A stretch of 18,346 nucleotides of DNA, from positions 1-18,346 of the forward strand of contig JAISDI010000223.1 in NCBI GenBank assembly GCA_031264895.1, given 5' to 3'. Shown here in pieces: positions 8,145 through 15,942 of the stretch. The DNA is from Endomicrobium sp. (GTDB lineage: Bacteria; Elusimicrobiota; Endomicrobiia; Endomicrobiales; Endomicrobiaceae). Position 1 is the first letter of the stretch; every line of letters starts with the position of its first letter. A program made the translations under genes and the position numbers. The notes below the pieces were generated by a model. It was not told the DNA's origin. It did not search any database and saw only the letters and a list, made by a program, of their open reading frames with translations.

Positions 8145-8158
8145 TTTATGCCCCCAGC

Positions 8159-9586
8159 CTATATTTTAAATTTTAACAATAAATTTTCTTTAAATAAAAA
8201 CTCATATATCAACTTTGTTATTACTATTGCCGTAAACATGCTGATAACAAGACCTATTGAAAGAGTTACGGCAAAACCTTTTATCGGGCCGGTACCGAAC
8301 TGGAACAGAAAAACAGCGGCTATCAAAGTAGTTATATTTGCGTCAAAAATCGTCCAGAACACTTTTTGATAACCGGCATCGACTGCGACACGCGCCGTTT
8401 TACCTGCCATAAGTTCTTCCCTTATCCTCTCTAATATAAGCACATTGGCGTCAACGGCCATTGCAAGAGTCAAAGCTATTCCCGCAACGCCCGGAAGAGT
8501 TAAAGTGAATTGAAGATATGCCATGAAAGCCATAAGTATAACCAAATTAATGACTAAAGCAAAGTTTGCTATCATGCCTGACAAACGATAATACACAAAC
8601 ATAAATATAAGAACAAGTATTACGCCTGCAAGAGCCGAACCAAAACCTTTTTTAATTGAATCGTCTCCGAGAGAAGGCCCTACTGTTCTTTCTTCAATGA
8701 CGTTTACCGGAGCCGGAAGCGCGCCTGCTCTTAGCACCGTAGCCAAAAGCCTTGCGTCTTCTGCATTAAAATTGCCCTCGATAATAGCTTTACCGTCGGG
8801 TATTCTGGAGCGTATAACCGGAGCGGACTGAACCACATCGTCAAGCACGATCGCAAGATTTCTTTCTATATTTCTTTCTGTAATGTCTGAAAAAGCTCTT
8901 CCGCCTTCTTTGTTAAATTCTATTGAAACGATCGGCTGGCCAAACTGCCCGCCAAATTCAACTTTTGCATTTGTAAGAGAAGCGCCTGTAAGCGCGGCTT
9001 TGTCAAGCACGTAATATCCCGTATCTTCTTTGCTTGAAAAAATTGAAGCGCCTTCCGGCAGAGCTTCCGTTATTTCCGGATAAGCCGAAGGATTTTCTCT
9101 GTATTCTTCCGGCGAAATTCCTTTATCCCTCAACAAATCAAGCGCTTTATTTGCTTCCGCACTCTTATTAACTATTCTGAATTCAAGCAAAGCAGTTTTT
9201 CCTATCAGCTCTTTTGCGGATTTAGGATCTTTTATTCCGGGCAGCTGTATGACGATCCATTTGTCTCCTTGCTTTGCAATCATGGGTTCGGCAACGCCAA
9301 ACTGGTCAATTCTGTTTCTGATAATTTCCGTAGCTCTGTCCACCGCGTCTCTGATTTTAACATTCTCGTCAAGTTTTGAAGAATCTACTTCCAAAAGAAG
9401 ATGCGTTCCGCCTTTCAAATCAAGGCCGAGTTTTGCGACTTTTCCCAGAATGGGATTCTTTTCTTTCTCTGCTTTTGCTTTTGCGTCATCGGACATTCTT
9501 GCCCACTGAAGCGAAGGCCATAATGCCCAAACCGAAAAAACCATCAATGCAATCGTACTCCATAACTTCCAATTAATTTTGCCCAT
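8159..9586 (-). CDS. secD: Protein translocase subunit SecD
   Basis: SecD is the larger partner of SecF in the RND-like complex that assists late stages of Sec-dependent export. The 475 residues contain an N-terminal membrane helix (about 8-28), LGLDLKGG (53-60), the large periplasmic P1 region with RIDQFGVAEP, and five C-terminal membrane helices with the VDANVLILERIREE motif. Its ATG overlaps the stop of the preceding HD gene as TAATG, and GAGAGGA (9597-9603) supplies a Shine-Dalgarno. Context and sequence agree fully. A large autotransporter needing Sec export lies upstream of the same operon. Confidence 0.97.
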   Translation of the reverse strand: MGKINWKLWSTIALMVFSVWALWPSLQWARMSDDAKAKAEKEKNPILGKVAKLGLDLKGGTHLLLEVDSSKLDENVKIRDAVDRATEIIRNRIDQFGVAEPMIAKQGDKWIVIQLPGIKDPKSAKELIGKTALLEFRIVNKSAEANKALDLLRDKGISPEEYRENPSAYPEITEALPEGASIFSSKEDTGYYVLDKAALTGASLTNAKVEFGGQFGQPIVSIEFNKEGGRAFSDITERNIERNLAIVLDDVVQSAPVIRSRIPDGKAIIEGNFNAEDARLLATVLRAGALPAPVNVIEERTVGPSLGDDSIKKGFGSALAGVILVLIFMFVYYRLSGMIANFALVINLVILMAFMAYLQFTLTLPGVAGIALTLAMAVDANVLILERIREELMAGKTARVAVDAGYQKVFWTIFDANITTLIAAVFLFQFGTGPIKGFAVTLSIGLVISMFTAIVITKLIYEFLFKENLLLKFKI

Positions 9587-10272
9587 TAGAGTAATTTCCT
9601 CTCATTTATAATTAACTCAAAATTACAATCCAAAAAATTTGCCGCCCTTCTGCACATAAGCATTCTCGACATAAAAATTTCAAAATACTCCATCACTTGA
9701 GATTTTTGCGTGTCAATCGTGAGCTGTAACGAAATTATTTTTTTGCTTTTCAAAACTTTAAGAAAAGACCTTTCAGCCGCAAAATTTACTCTGTCGTGAA
9801 TGTCTGAAACTGCAAACTCCGGATTTCTTACTCTGGTTTTGTGAACATCGGACTTGTCCGCCAAAATAAGAGCGGCAGCTACGGGATTTACTGGATCCCC
9901 TATTTCCTCCTCATGATTTCCTATGGCCGAAATCACAAGGGCGATTTCGTCAGGAGTCGCGCCCATATCTTTTAGAATTCTCATGGCGATAAGAGCTGCG
10001 GACTGCCCGTGATCCTGCCTGTTGATTACATTTCCTATATCATGAAGATAAGCTGCAATTGCCGCAAGTTCCTGAAACCGTTTAGGATAATCAAGGCTGG
10101 CCAAAATATTTTCTGCCACTGAAGCGACTAAACTGACATGCCTTATTCCATGTTCGGTATAACCGATAGTCCCGAGGTATTCGTTCGCCGATTGTATAAA
10201 CTTAACGACTATGGGATTATTTTTTACATCCTCTGCGGTTATAGCGGAATATTTGTAGCTTTTTTCATTCAT
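9586..10272 (-). CDS. HD-domain phosphohydrolase-like protein B
   Basis: This 228-residue protein carries an HD metal-binding domain: His45 (EHGIRH), His77-Asp78 (LHDIG), His88 (DHGQSA), His120 (GNHEE) and Asp139 (ILADKSD). This complete set suggests a working metallo-phosphohydrolase, but the substrate (nucleotide, cyclic dinucleotide or other) is unknown. No signal or membrane segment is seen. It lies between yajC (stop codon adjacent to its ATG) and secD (TAATG overlap), so it is made with the translocase. A clear paralog is encoded at 11807-12472 in the same operon, alike across its whole length, including a shared C-terminal block (LTIDT, YFEIF, LxCNFEL). That C-terminal block lies outside the HD domain and may form a separate small domain. 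Confidence 0.85.
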   Translation of the reverse strand: MNEKSYKYSAITAEDVKNNPIVVKFIQSANEYLGTIGYTEHGIRHVSLVASVAENILASLDYPKRFQELAAIAAYLHDIGNVINRQDHGQSAALIAMRILKDMGATPDEIALVISAIGNHEEEIGDPVNPVAAALILADKSDVHKTRVRNPEFAVSDIHDRVNFAAERSFLKVLKSKKIISLQLTIDTQKSQVMEYFEIFMSRMLMCRRAANFLDCNFELIINERKLL

Positions 10273-10659
10273 TTATTTAACTATTTCAGGCACTTTGACG
10301 GCATCTTCGTCATCTTTTGTTATGACGGTCGAAATTGAAGGCTTTGAAACAATTACATTGACGCCGTCTGAAATTTTAATTTCAACCGTATTTTGTTTGA
10401 CGTTTACAACCGTAGCGTATATTCCGCCTGCCGTTATTACTTTGTCGTCTTTTTTTAGAGCATTTAGAAGATTTTGATGTTCTTTGGCTTTTTTCTGCTG
10501 GGGTCTTAAAAGGAAGAGATAAAAAAATACAAAAATTAAAATCAGCGGCATAAATCCGCCGAGCATACTTCCGCCCGAAGCTTCCTGAGCGTATGCGTTT
10601 GAAGGAATAACTGCTGCCGAAATTAAAATAAATGCGGCAAAACTAAATAAACTTTTCAT
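10273..10659 (-). CDS. yajC: Preprotein translocase accessory subunit YajC
   Basis: YajC is a small inner-membrane partner of SecDF. The protein has 128 residues, with a membrane helix (about 36-51), the typical LRPQQKK (51-57) that follows it, and a soluble tail with TAGGIYATVVNV. Unusually there is an additional N-terminal hydrophobic stretch (4-20) ending in NAYAQ (21-25), which looks like a cleavable signal peptide. This gives either a processed single-span protein or a two-helix form. GGAG six bases before the ATG supports the start. It follows tgt by 14 bp and its stop touches the next gene's ATG. Confidence 0.93.
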   Translation of the reverse strand: MKSLFSFAAFILISAAVIPSNAYAQEASGGSMLGGFMPLILIFVFFYLFLLRPQQKKAKEHQNLLNALKKDDKVITAGGIYATVVNVKQNTVEIKISDGVNVIVSKPSISTVITKDDEDAVKVPEIVK

Positions 10660-10673
10660 TTTTTCTCCGTATT

Positions 10674-11807
10674 TTAGCGAGCTCTTGAGTAGTATTTTTC
10701 AAAAAACTCTTTTTTTGATTTAAGAAATGTATCACTTTCCAATGATTTTCTTATTTTTGTCATTAAGTCTACCATAAAATAAATATTATGTAAAGATAAG
10801 AGGCTCAAATATAAACTTTCCTGCGCTCTTACGAGATGATTTAAATAAGCTTTCGTGTAACCTTTGCACGTTGGACAGCTGCACTCGGGATCCAGCGGCG
10901 TAAAATCTTCTTTAAATTCGGCGTTTCTTATATTGAGTTTGCCAAGCGACGTAAACACTTGACCGTTTCTTCCGTTTCTCGTGGGAATCACGCAGTCAAA
11001 CATGTCGACGCCGCGTTCAACGCATTCCCATAAATCTTCCGGCATTCCTACGCCCATAAGATATCTCGCTTTATCCTCCGGCAGCAGCGGCATAACGTTT
11101 TCCAAAACGGAATGCATATTTTCTTTCGGCTCTCCTACGGAAAGCCCGCCTATCGCATAACCCGTAAAACCGGTTTTTACCATTTCTTCGGCGCTGTATT
11201 TTCTCAAATCATTATAAACCGAACCTTGAATTATGCCGAAAAGAGCTTGTTTTTTAAAAGCATCGTCTTTATAAAACTCGTCTTTACACCTTTTTGCCCA
11301 TCTCAAGCTGAGTTCCGTAGAATTTTTGGCATATTCGTAAGTCGCGGGATAAGGAGCGCATTCGTCAAAACACATAATAATGTCCGCGCCTATTTTTTTT
11401 TGTATCTGCATGGACTTTTCCGGAGAAAAAAAGTGCGTAGAACCGTCTATATGTGATTGAAATTCAGCTCCGTTTTCCGACAATTTCCTTATTTCATTTA
11501 AACTAAAAATCTGAAACCCGCCGGAATCAGTAAGCATCGGGCGGTTCCATGAATTAAATTTTTGCACTCCGCCGGCTTTTTCGATAATGTCCGTACCCGG
11601 ACGAAGATACAAATGATAAGAGTTTGCAAGAATTATCTGCGCGCCGGAGCCATAAAGATATTCGCAGGCGACACCTTTTACGGTTGCCTGCGTGCCGACC
11701 GGCATAAAAATTGGAGTGTCGATAACGCCCCTTGTCGTATAAACTTTACCAAGCCGAGCTTTACATTGCGAAGATTTTTTTATTAGTTGGTAAGAACCGC
11801 ATTCCAT
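10674..11807 (-). CDS. tgt: tRNA-guanine transglycosylase
   Basis: Tgt swaps guanine-34 for the queuosine precursor in tRNAs with GUN anticodons. The 377 residues are of normal length. The active site is complete: DSGGFQ with Asp94, GGLSVGE (220-226), and DCVIPTRNGR with the nucleophile Asp271. The zinc site is C309, C311, C314 and H340, with spacing equal to that in the Zymomonas enzyme. The ATG overlaps the upstream HD gene's stop as TAATG. tgt next to yajC-secD-secF matches the arrangement known in many bacteria, here with an HD gene placed before tgt and another before secD. queA is not in the window. Confidence 0.97.
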   Translation of the reverse strand: MECGSYQLIKKSSQCKARLGKVYTTRGVIDTPIFMPVGTQATVKGVACEYLYGSGAQIILANSYHLYLRPGTDIIEKAGGVQKFNSWNRPMLTDSGGFQIFSLNEIRKLSENGAEFQSHIDGSTHFFSPEKSMQIQKKIGADIIMCFDECAPYPATYEYAKNSTELSLRWAKRCKDEFYKDDAFKKQALFGIIQGSVYNDLRKYSAEEMVKTGFTGYAIGGLSVGEPKENMHSVLENVMPLLPEDKARYLMGVGMPEDLWECVERGVDMFDCVIPTRNGRNGQVFTSLGKLNIRNAEFKEDFTPLDPECSCPTCKGYTKAYLNHLVRAQESLYLSLLSLHNIYFMVDLMTKIRKSLESDTFLKSKKEFFEKYYSRAR

Positions 11808-12472
11808 TATAAAAACTTATCCTTATTGATGTATAATTCAAAATTACAGTTTAAAATGCGGCTGGCTCTTTTGCAGTAATTCGTCCTTGCCAAAAATATT
11901 TCAAAATAATCCATTACCGAACATACGGATGTATCGATAGTAAGCCATAAAGCTATAGTAGATTTTTCCTTGCACACTACGACGTCAACTTTCTGGCAGG
12001 CGGCGATAACTTTGGAATGTTTGTCTATATTATAAATATCTTCGGTTCTGAGCCTTTCGTGATGAACGTCGGTTTTATCGCCCAAAACTAAAGCCGCGGC
12101 AACGGGCGACACGGGATCCATATTTTTATCTTCATGACAGCCTATGGCGCTTGCCACCGTAAAAGCGTCTTCGTCGTAATATTCGGCGTCCAAAACATTC
12201 AAAAACATGACGGCTCCGCTTTGGTCGTGATCATGTTTTGAAATCATGTTGCCCATATCGTGCATATACGCGGCAATTTTTGCAAGTTCCTGTTCTTTTT
12301 CGCTATAACCGAGATATTTAAGAATCTGTCCGGCAATTTCCGCGGCAAAAACAGAATGCCTCAGCCCATGCTCTTTGTATCCCATCTGCGCAAAAGCATA
12401 ATCCGTAAATTCAAGATATGTCCGTATCTCTCTATTATTTTTAATAAATTCATAAGTCAATTTCTTTTCCAT
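11807..12472 (-). CDS. HD-domain phosphohydrolase-like protein A
   Basis: This 221-residue protein has the HD metal ligands His39 (EHGLRH), His71-Asp72 (MHDMG), His82 (DHDQSG), His113 (GCHED) and Asp132 (GDKTD). It is paralogous to the product of 9586-10272, sharing the N-terminal region, the HD core and the C-terminal LTIDT/YFEIF/LNCNFEL block. The substrate is unknown and no signal or membrane segment is present. It appears to be first in the tgt-sec operon. An extended -10 box lies only 11 nt before the ATG, and there is no Shine-Dalgarno, so the message may be leaderless. The TAATG junction with tgt suggests coupled translation. Confidence 0.85.
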   Translation of the reverse strand: MEKKLTYEFIKNNREIRTYLEFTDYAFAQMGYKEHGLRHSVFAAEIAGQILKYLGYSEKEQELAKIAAYMHDMGNMISKHDHDQSGAVMFLNVLDAEYYDEDAFTVASAIGCHEDKNMDPVSPVAAALVLGDKTDVHHERLRTEDIYNIDKHSKVIAACQKVDVVVCKEKSTIALWLTIDTSVCSVMDYFEIFLARTNYCKRASRILNCNFELYINKDKFL

Positions 12473-12483
12473 AACAATTTCAT

Positions 12484-12492
12484 ATTATATCA
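12484..12492 (-). promoter_or_regulatory. Extended -10 promoter of the HD-tgt-yajC-sec operon
   Basis: On the minus strand TGATATAAT gives an extended -10 (TGnTATAAT) with TATAAT at 12484-12489. No good -35 is seen at the right distance. The expected start would leave only about five untranslated bases before the ATG at 12472. Confidence 0.5.
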
Positions 12493-12650
12493 AATATTAT
12501 TTGGGTTTCTCTAAAAACCTTTAGCCAGAATATTCCATTAGAAATAATGAAGAATAATAGCTTGAAAATACAATGGTTTATGCAAAATAAAAAATGCAAA
12601 AAAGCATAGGAGAGAAAAGCAACAAATAGGTGTTTTTAAAATATAGTTCG

Positions 12651-12680
12651 TCATTCCCGAAGGTCGTTATCGGGAATTTT
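12651..12680 (+). repeat. Short palindromic repeat (8-bp arms, 9-nt loop)
   Basis: Arms ATTCCCGA (12653-12660) and TCGGGAAT (12670-12677) with a nine-base loop, preceded by GTC. Arms and spacing are identical to 185-209; only the loop differs slightly. Confidence 0.7.
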
Positions 12681-12707
12681 GCTGTTTCGATATTCGTAGT
12701 TGCCGTT

Positions 12708-12731
12708 AATTCCCCTCCGTAGAGGGGAATT
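12708..12731. repeat. Perfect 10-bp hairpin
   Basis: AATTCCCCTC (12708-12717), loop CGTA, GAGGGGAATT (12722-12731). There is no T-run on the minus strand and only a weak one on the plus strand, so it is not a convincing terminator. It is different in sequence from the GTCAT-type palindromes. Confidence 0.65.
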
Positions 12732-12750
12732 TTACGACAAAAGAAAAAAA

Positions 12751-12800
12751 AGACTGGGAATTTATGGGGGCGCTAAAAGGTTGAAGTCAGGTAATAATTA
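12751..12800 (-). repeat. ACCTGACTTC-type intergenic repeat, copy 3
   Basis: Read on the minus strand it has ACCTGACTTC, then AACCTTTTAG, then CCCCCATAAA and a pyrimidine-rich end. The order matches copy 1 at 1-42. It starts about 35 bp after the autotransporter stop codon. Confidence 0.6.
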
Positions 12801-12834
12801 ATTAACCTCTTGCCGTATCTGAACTCTGCCTTTA

Positions 12835-15800
12835 TCAGATTTCGTATTTCAGTTTAAACAGTCCTGCAAACCCTTCTCTTGCGCCTGTATATATTTGCGC
12901 GCTTACGTCTATGTTTAATTTTTCTATTACTTTTATGCTTGCCCCTGCTTCTCCCTGAAACGTCCCTCCGTTTAATGTCGGCGCTTCTATTTTTGCTCCG
13001 TCAATTTTAGCGTTTATTTCTCCGCTTACTTCATAATCATACGCTATCCCTATATACGGTTTAATTTTTTCGCTTATTTTATATGCGCCTTTTATTCCCG
13101 CTTTTACTCGGTTTGACATAACTGCGTCAAATTCGTATTTTTCGCCTGTAGATAAGTCCGCATCGCCGCCGCCAACATTTGTAAAAATGTATTTGCCATA
13201 TCCTTTAACGCTTAGCTTTTCGCTTATTTTGTATTTATAGCCCGCTCCTATGTTTACGCCGAAATATAGCGAGCTGTAATCAAAATCCGCTGTGTTTCCT
13301 TGCCCGTCTGATAGTCCTGTTTTATAATCGTTTGTAATTTGTCCGGCTCTTGCCTGTCCTTCAATATAAATATTTTCTTTTATATCTTTTTTAGCTAAAA
13401 CGCCGCCGCCTATATAGCTTGCTTTTCCGTCGCCTTTGACGCTGTCATAGCCGTCAAAATCATTTTCCGTATCATAGCTGCCGTCTGCGTATTCTACAAA
13501 AACGCCTGCAGTTAGCGGCTTGAACTTTTTTGCCGCGCCTGCAATTAAACCCAAAGAGTTTATTTCAACCGAAGAACCCGTATCGTATTTTGAACTCCCG
13601 CCAAAAATCGCGCCTAAAACTTCAAGTTTTCCCTCTTGAATATTTCCCAAAAGCCCGCCGAAAATATCCGCTCCCTGCCCTATAAGCGCCGCTCCGGCGG
13701 CAATGCTTTCGGATAAATTTTTTGTTTGGGGGTTCAACGTTCTTCCTATAAAACCCGCGTTTAAAACGTTTGCGGTCGTATCAACATAAATATCAAAAGT
13801 ATTAAGCCATGCGACGCCTTGTTTTGCCGTAATTTCTGAAGAGTTTGGTTCGCCTGTAAAGCCCAAACCGCTTTCTATTAAATGAAACTGCCGCCCTGCG
13901 CCGATATTTGCGTTTGCAGGCAAAAATATTTTTATATTCGCAGAAGAAATATCTACAGCTCCGTCCTGTTCGCCAAAAAAACTAAGCCCGTTTCCGTTTG
14001 CCGCGTAAATAGCAGGGCTTGAAACGTTTAAATCCCCAATATAAAAATTATAATTTTCAAAACCGCCTATGCCGCCGGCCGTAATTTGCCCGTCTATAAT
14101 GTTAAGAGTATTGCCCGAGCGGAAATCAGCCCCGCCGGTTCCGGAGTTTGCCGCATAGCCGCCGTAAATAAAGCTGTCGGCCGTTAAATCCCCCGTTATT
14201 GAAATCGTATTGTTGACGGCTTCAATTTGCCCGTCGTCAAAATCTCCATTTGCCATGCCGCCGATAATGCCGTAGACGGTTGCGGAAATATTTTCAATAA
14301 CGATTTCGTTGCCGTTTGCAAAAGCTTGCCCGCCCGCAGAAACATTGCTTGCGACAATGCCATATATATCCCCTGAAACATTGCTAAGTTTAATATAATT
14401 ATCGTCAGCGCGTCCGTTTGTTCCATACGCAGACCCTGCATATATGCTGCCGTTAAAAACGCTGCCGTCAATTTCAACTTTATTTTTGTTTGCATTTGCA
14501 TTGTCATACGATTCGGCTTGACCTGCGGAAATGGCGCTGACGCTTCCGCTTACAATATAAACCTCATTGCCGTTTGCAGAAGCCGAATCAAGCCCGCTGC
14601 CAGAGTAAGACGATGCGTTCGCGCCCGAAATATAGTACGCGTCCGAATTTACAAGTTTGACAGAATTTCTATTTGCGCTGCTGACCTGCCCGCCATAGCT
14701 ATAGGCGCCTAAGACTGCCGATACGGCGGAACTTTCTATATAAATGGAATTTTCATCTGCGTTTGAAGAAGATCCCGGAGCTTCAATATATCCGCCATAG
14801 ACTTCGCCGTTTGCCGTCGCATTTATATTTTCAAGCCTGACAGAATTTTTGTTTGCCGCAGCCGTAAAACTGTCTGCCAAATAGCCTTCCCACACCGCGC
14901 CTGCCTTTATAGATATATTGTCAGACGTTATGTTTTTCATATTAATAACATTTTCATTTGCCTGAGCGCTAACATTTCCGTACACGTAGCCGCCGTATAT
15001 GTCTAAGCTATTTGAATAAACTTCATCTATTATAACTTGATTATAGCTTGCAGAAGAATTGTCCGCGTACGCCGCGCCGCCGGAGACATTTAAGTTGTCG
15101 GAATAAAAATTTAATATTGAAACAATATTGCCGTCTGTTTTTGCCGAACTTTTTGCGCCATAACCATCGCTGTCTATATATAATTGCGAGCCTGTTATAT
15201 AGCCGTAGCCGTAAATGCTTGTTGAATGTGAAACCATAATTTTATTATTATTGGAGCGCGCGTTTGAAACGCCTTCTATATATATGTTGCTCCCATCAAT
15301 CTCGCTAAAAGAAGAGGATGTCGCCAAAACTTCGTTCCCGTTGACGGTTACGTCAAAGACGGCAGATGACGACAACGATACGTATACATCAACTCCGGAG
15401 AGATAGTCTGCCTTGCCGTTTTCCATTGTTATTTTGTTTAAATTTGCCTCCAACGAAGCAAATTCATTTGCATCATACGCATATATTTTGCTTGCATAAA
15501 TGCCTGAAGCTGCCGATATATCTTTAACGGAAGTATAATTCCCGTTTGAGGATATGCGTCCTATATTGGAAACCGTGTCAAGTTTTATACTTGAAGCGGC
15601 AATTTCATTAATGTCCATAGTTGTGGAATTTATGATCGCCGAATTATAATTTGAGTTTATATTTCCTATATTTGTATCCGTTGAAATATTAACCGCGCCG
15701 CCGTATATGTTATATATGTTAAGGTCTGTAAGAGTTTGCGAGCTTGCTCCGGACGTCCAAATATTGCCGTTTAACGCAACCTGCCGGGAGGAAACGTTAA

Positions 15801-15942
15801 TTGAGCTTGAATTTTGCGTTATGTTGACTCCGTAAAGATCTTCATAGGTTTGGGCAAAACCGGAAATACTGAAAGACGCTAAAACCGCAGCGGCAAAAAC
15901 TAAATGCAAAGCTGACAAGGACGGCAAAAAACATTTTTTCAT
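12835..15942 (-). CDS. Autotransporter (type Va) with repeat-rich passenger
   Basis: This 1035-residue protein is predicted to reach the cell surface through its own outer-membrane barrel. Residues 1-30 form a signal peptide with likely cleavage after GFA30. About 31-740 are a passenger of imperfect repeats (N-x-V/I-x-I-...-YGGY...-A-x-x-N type) rich in Ser, Asn, Gly and Ala, typical of a beta-solenoid. I see no cysteine after residue 4, common in such passengers. Residues about 776-1035 are the beta-barrel domain, with alternating strands such as IYIEGQARAG and KPYIGIAYDYEV, ending in LFKLKYEI. The start is supported by GGGAG at 15950-15954, seven bases before the ATG. The role of the passenger (adhesion or other) is unknown. 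Expression may be phase-variable because of the pentanucleotide tract in its leader. Confidence 0.9.
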   Translation of the reverse strand: MKKCFLPSLSALHLVFAAAVLASFSISGFAQTYEDLYGVNITQNSSSINVSSRQVALNGNIWTSGASSQTLTDLNIYNIYGGAVNISTDTNIGNINSNYNSAIINSTTMDINEIAASSIKLDTVSNIGRISSNGNYTSVKDISAASGIYASKIYAYDANEFASLEANLNKITMENGKADYLSGVDVYVSLSSSAVFDVTVNGNEVLATSSSFSEIDGSNIYIEGVSNARSNNNKIMVSHSTSIYGYGYITGSQLYIDSDGYGAKSSAKTDGNIVSILNFYSDNLNVSGGAAYADNSSASYNQVIIDEVYSNSLDIYGGYVYGNVSAQANENVINMKNITSDNISIKAGAVWEGYLADSFTAAANKNSVRLENINATANGEVYGGYIEAPGSSSNADENSIYIESSAVSAVLGAYSYGGQVSSANRNSVKLVNSDAYYISGANASSYSGSGLDSASANGNEVYIVSGSVSAISAGQAESYDNANANKNKVEIDGSVFNGSIYAGSAYGTNGRADDNYIKLSNVSGDIYGIVASNVSAGGQAFANGNEIVIENISATVYGIIGGMANGDFDDGQIEAVNNTISITGDLTADSFIYGGYAANSGTGGADFRSGNTLNIIDGQITAGGIGGFENYNFYIGDLNVSSPAIYAANGNGLSFFGEQDGAVDISSANIKIFLPANANIGAGRQFHLIESGLGFTGEPNSSEITAKQGVAWLNTFDIYVDTTANVLNAGFIGRTLNPQTKNLSESIAAGAALIGQGADIFGGLLGNIQEGKLEVLGAIFGGSSKYDTGSSVEINSLGLIAGAAKKFKPLTAGVFVEYADGSYDTENDFDGYDSVKGDGKASYIGGGVLAKKDIKENIYIEGQARAGQITNDYKTGLSDGQGNTADFDYSSLYFGVNIGAGYKYKISEKLSVKGYGKYIFTNVGGGDADLSTGEKYEFDAVMSNRVKAGIKGAYKISEKIKPYIGIAYDYEVSGEINAKIDGAKIEAPTLNGGTFQGEAGASIKVIEKLNIDVSAQIYTGAREGFAGLFKLKYEI

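Larger units (their letters stand above)
12473..12834. other. Intergenic region between the autotransporter and the sec operon
   Basis: No gene is visible in these 362 bp. They contain the operon's -10 box (12484-12492), a GTCATT-type palindrome (12651-12680), a perfect 10-bp hairpin (12708-12731) and a copy of the ACCTGACTTC repeat (12751-12800). An ATTCCATTAG segment (12531-12540) recalls part of the 85-bp repeat at 262-346 and 18088-18172, but only weakly. No clear factor-independent terminator for the autotransporter is seen. Confidence 0.6.

Noticed and set aside
12580..12610. Possible weak terminator on the minus strand (ATGC/GCAT with T-runs)
   Set aside because: The stem is only four to five base pairs and lies over 220 bp from the autotransporter stop.
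14196..14507. Minus-strand 103-codon open frame inside the autotransporter
   Set aside because: Out-of-frame shadow of the repeat-rich passenger, with no initiation signals.
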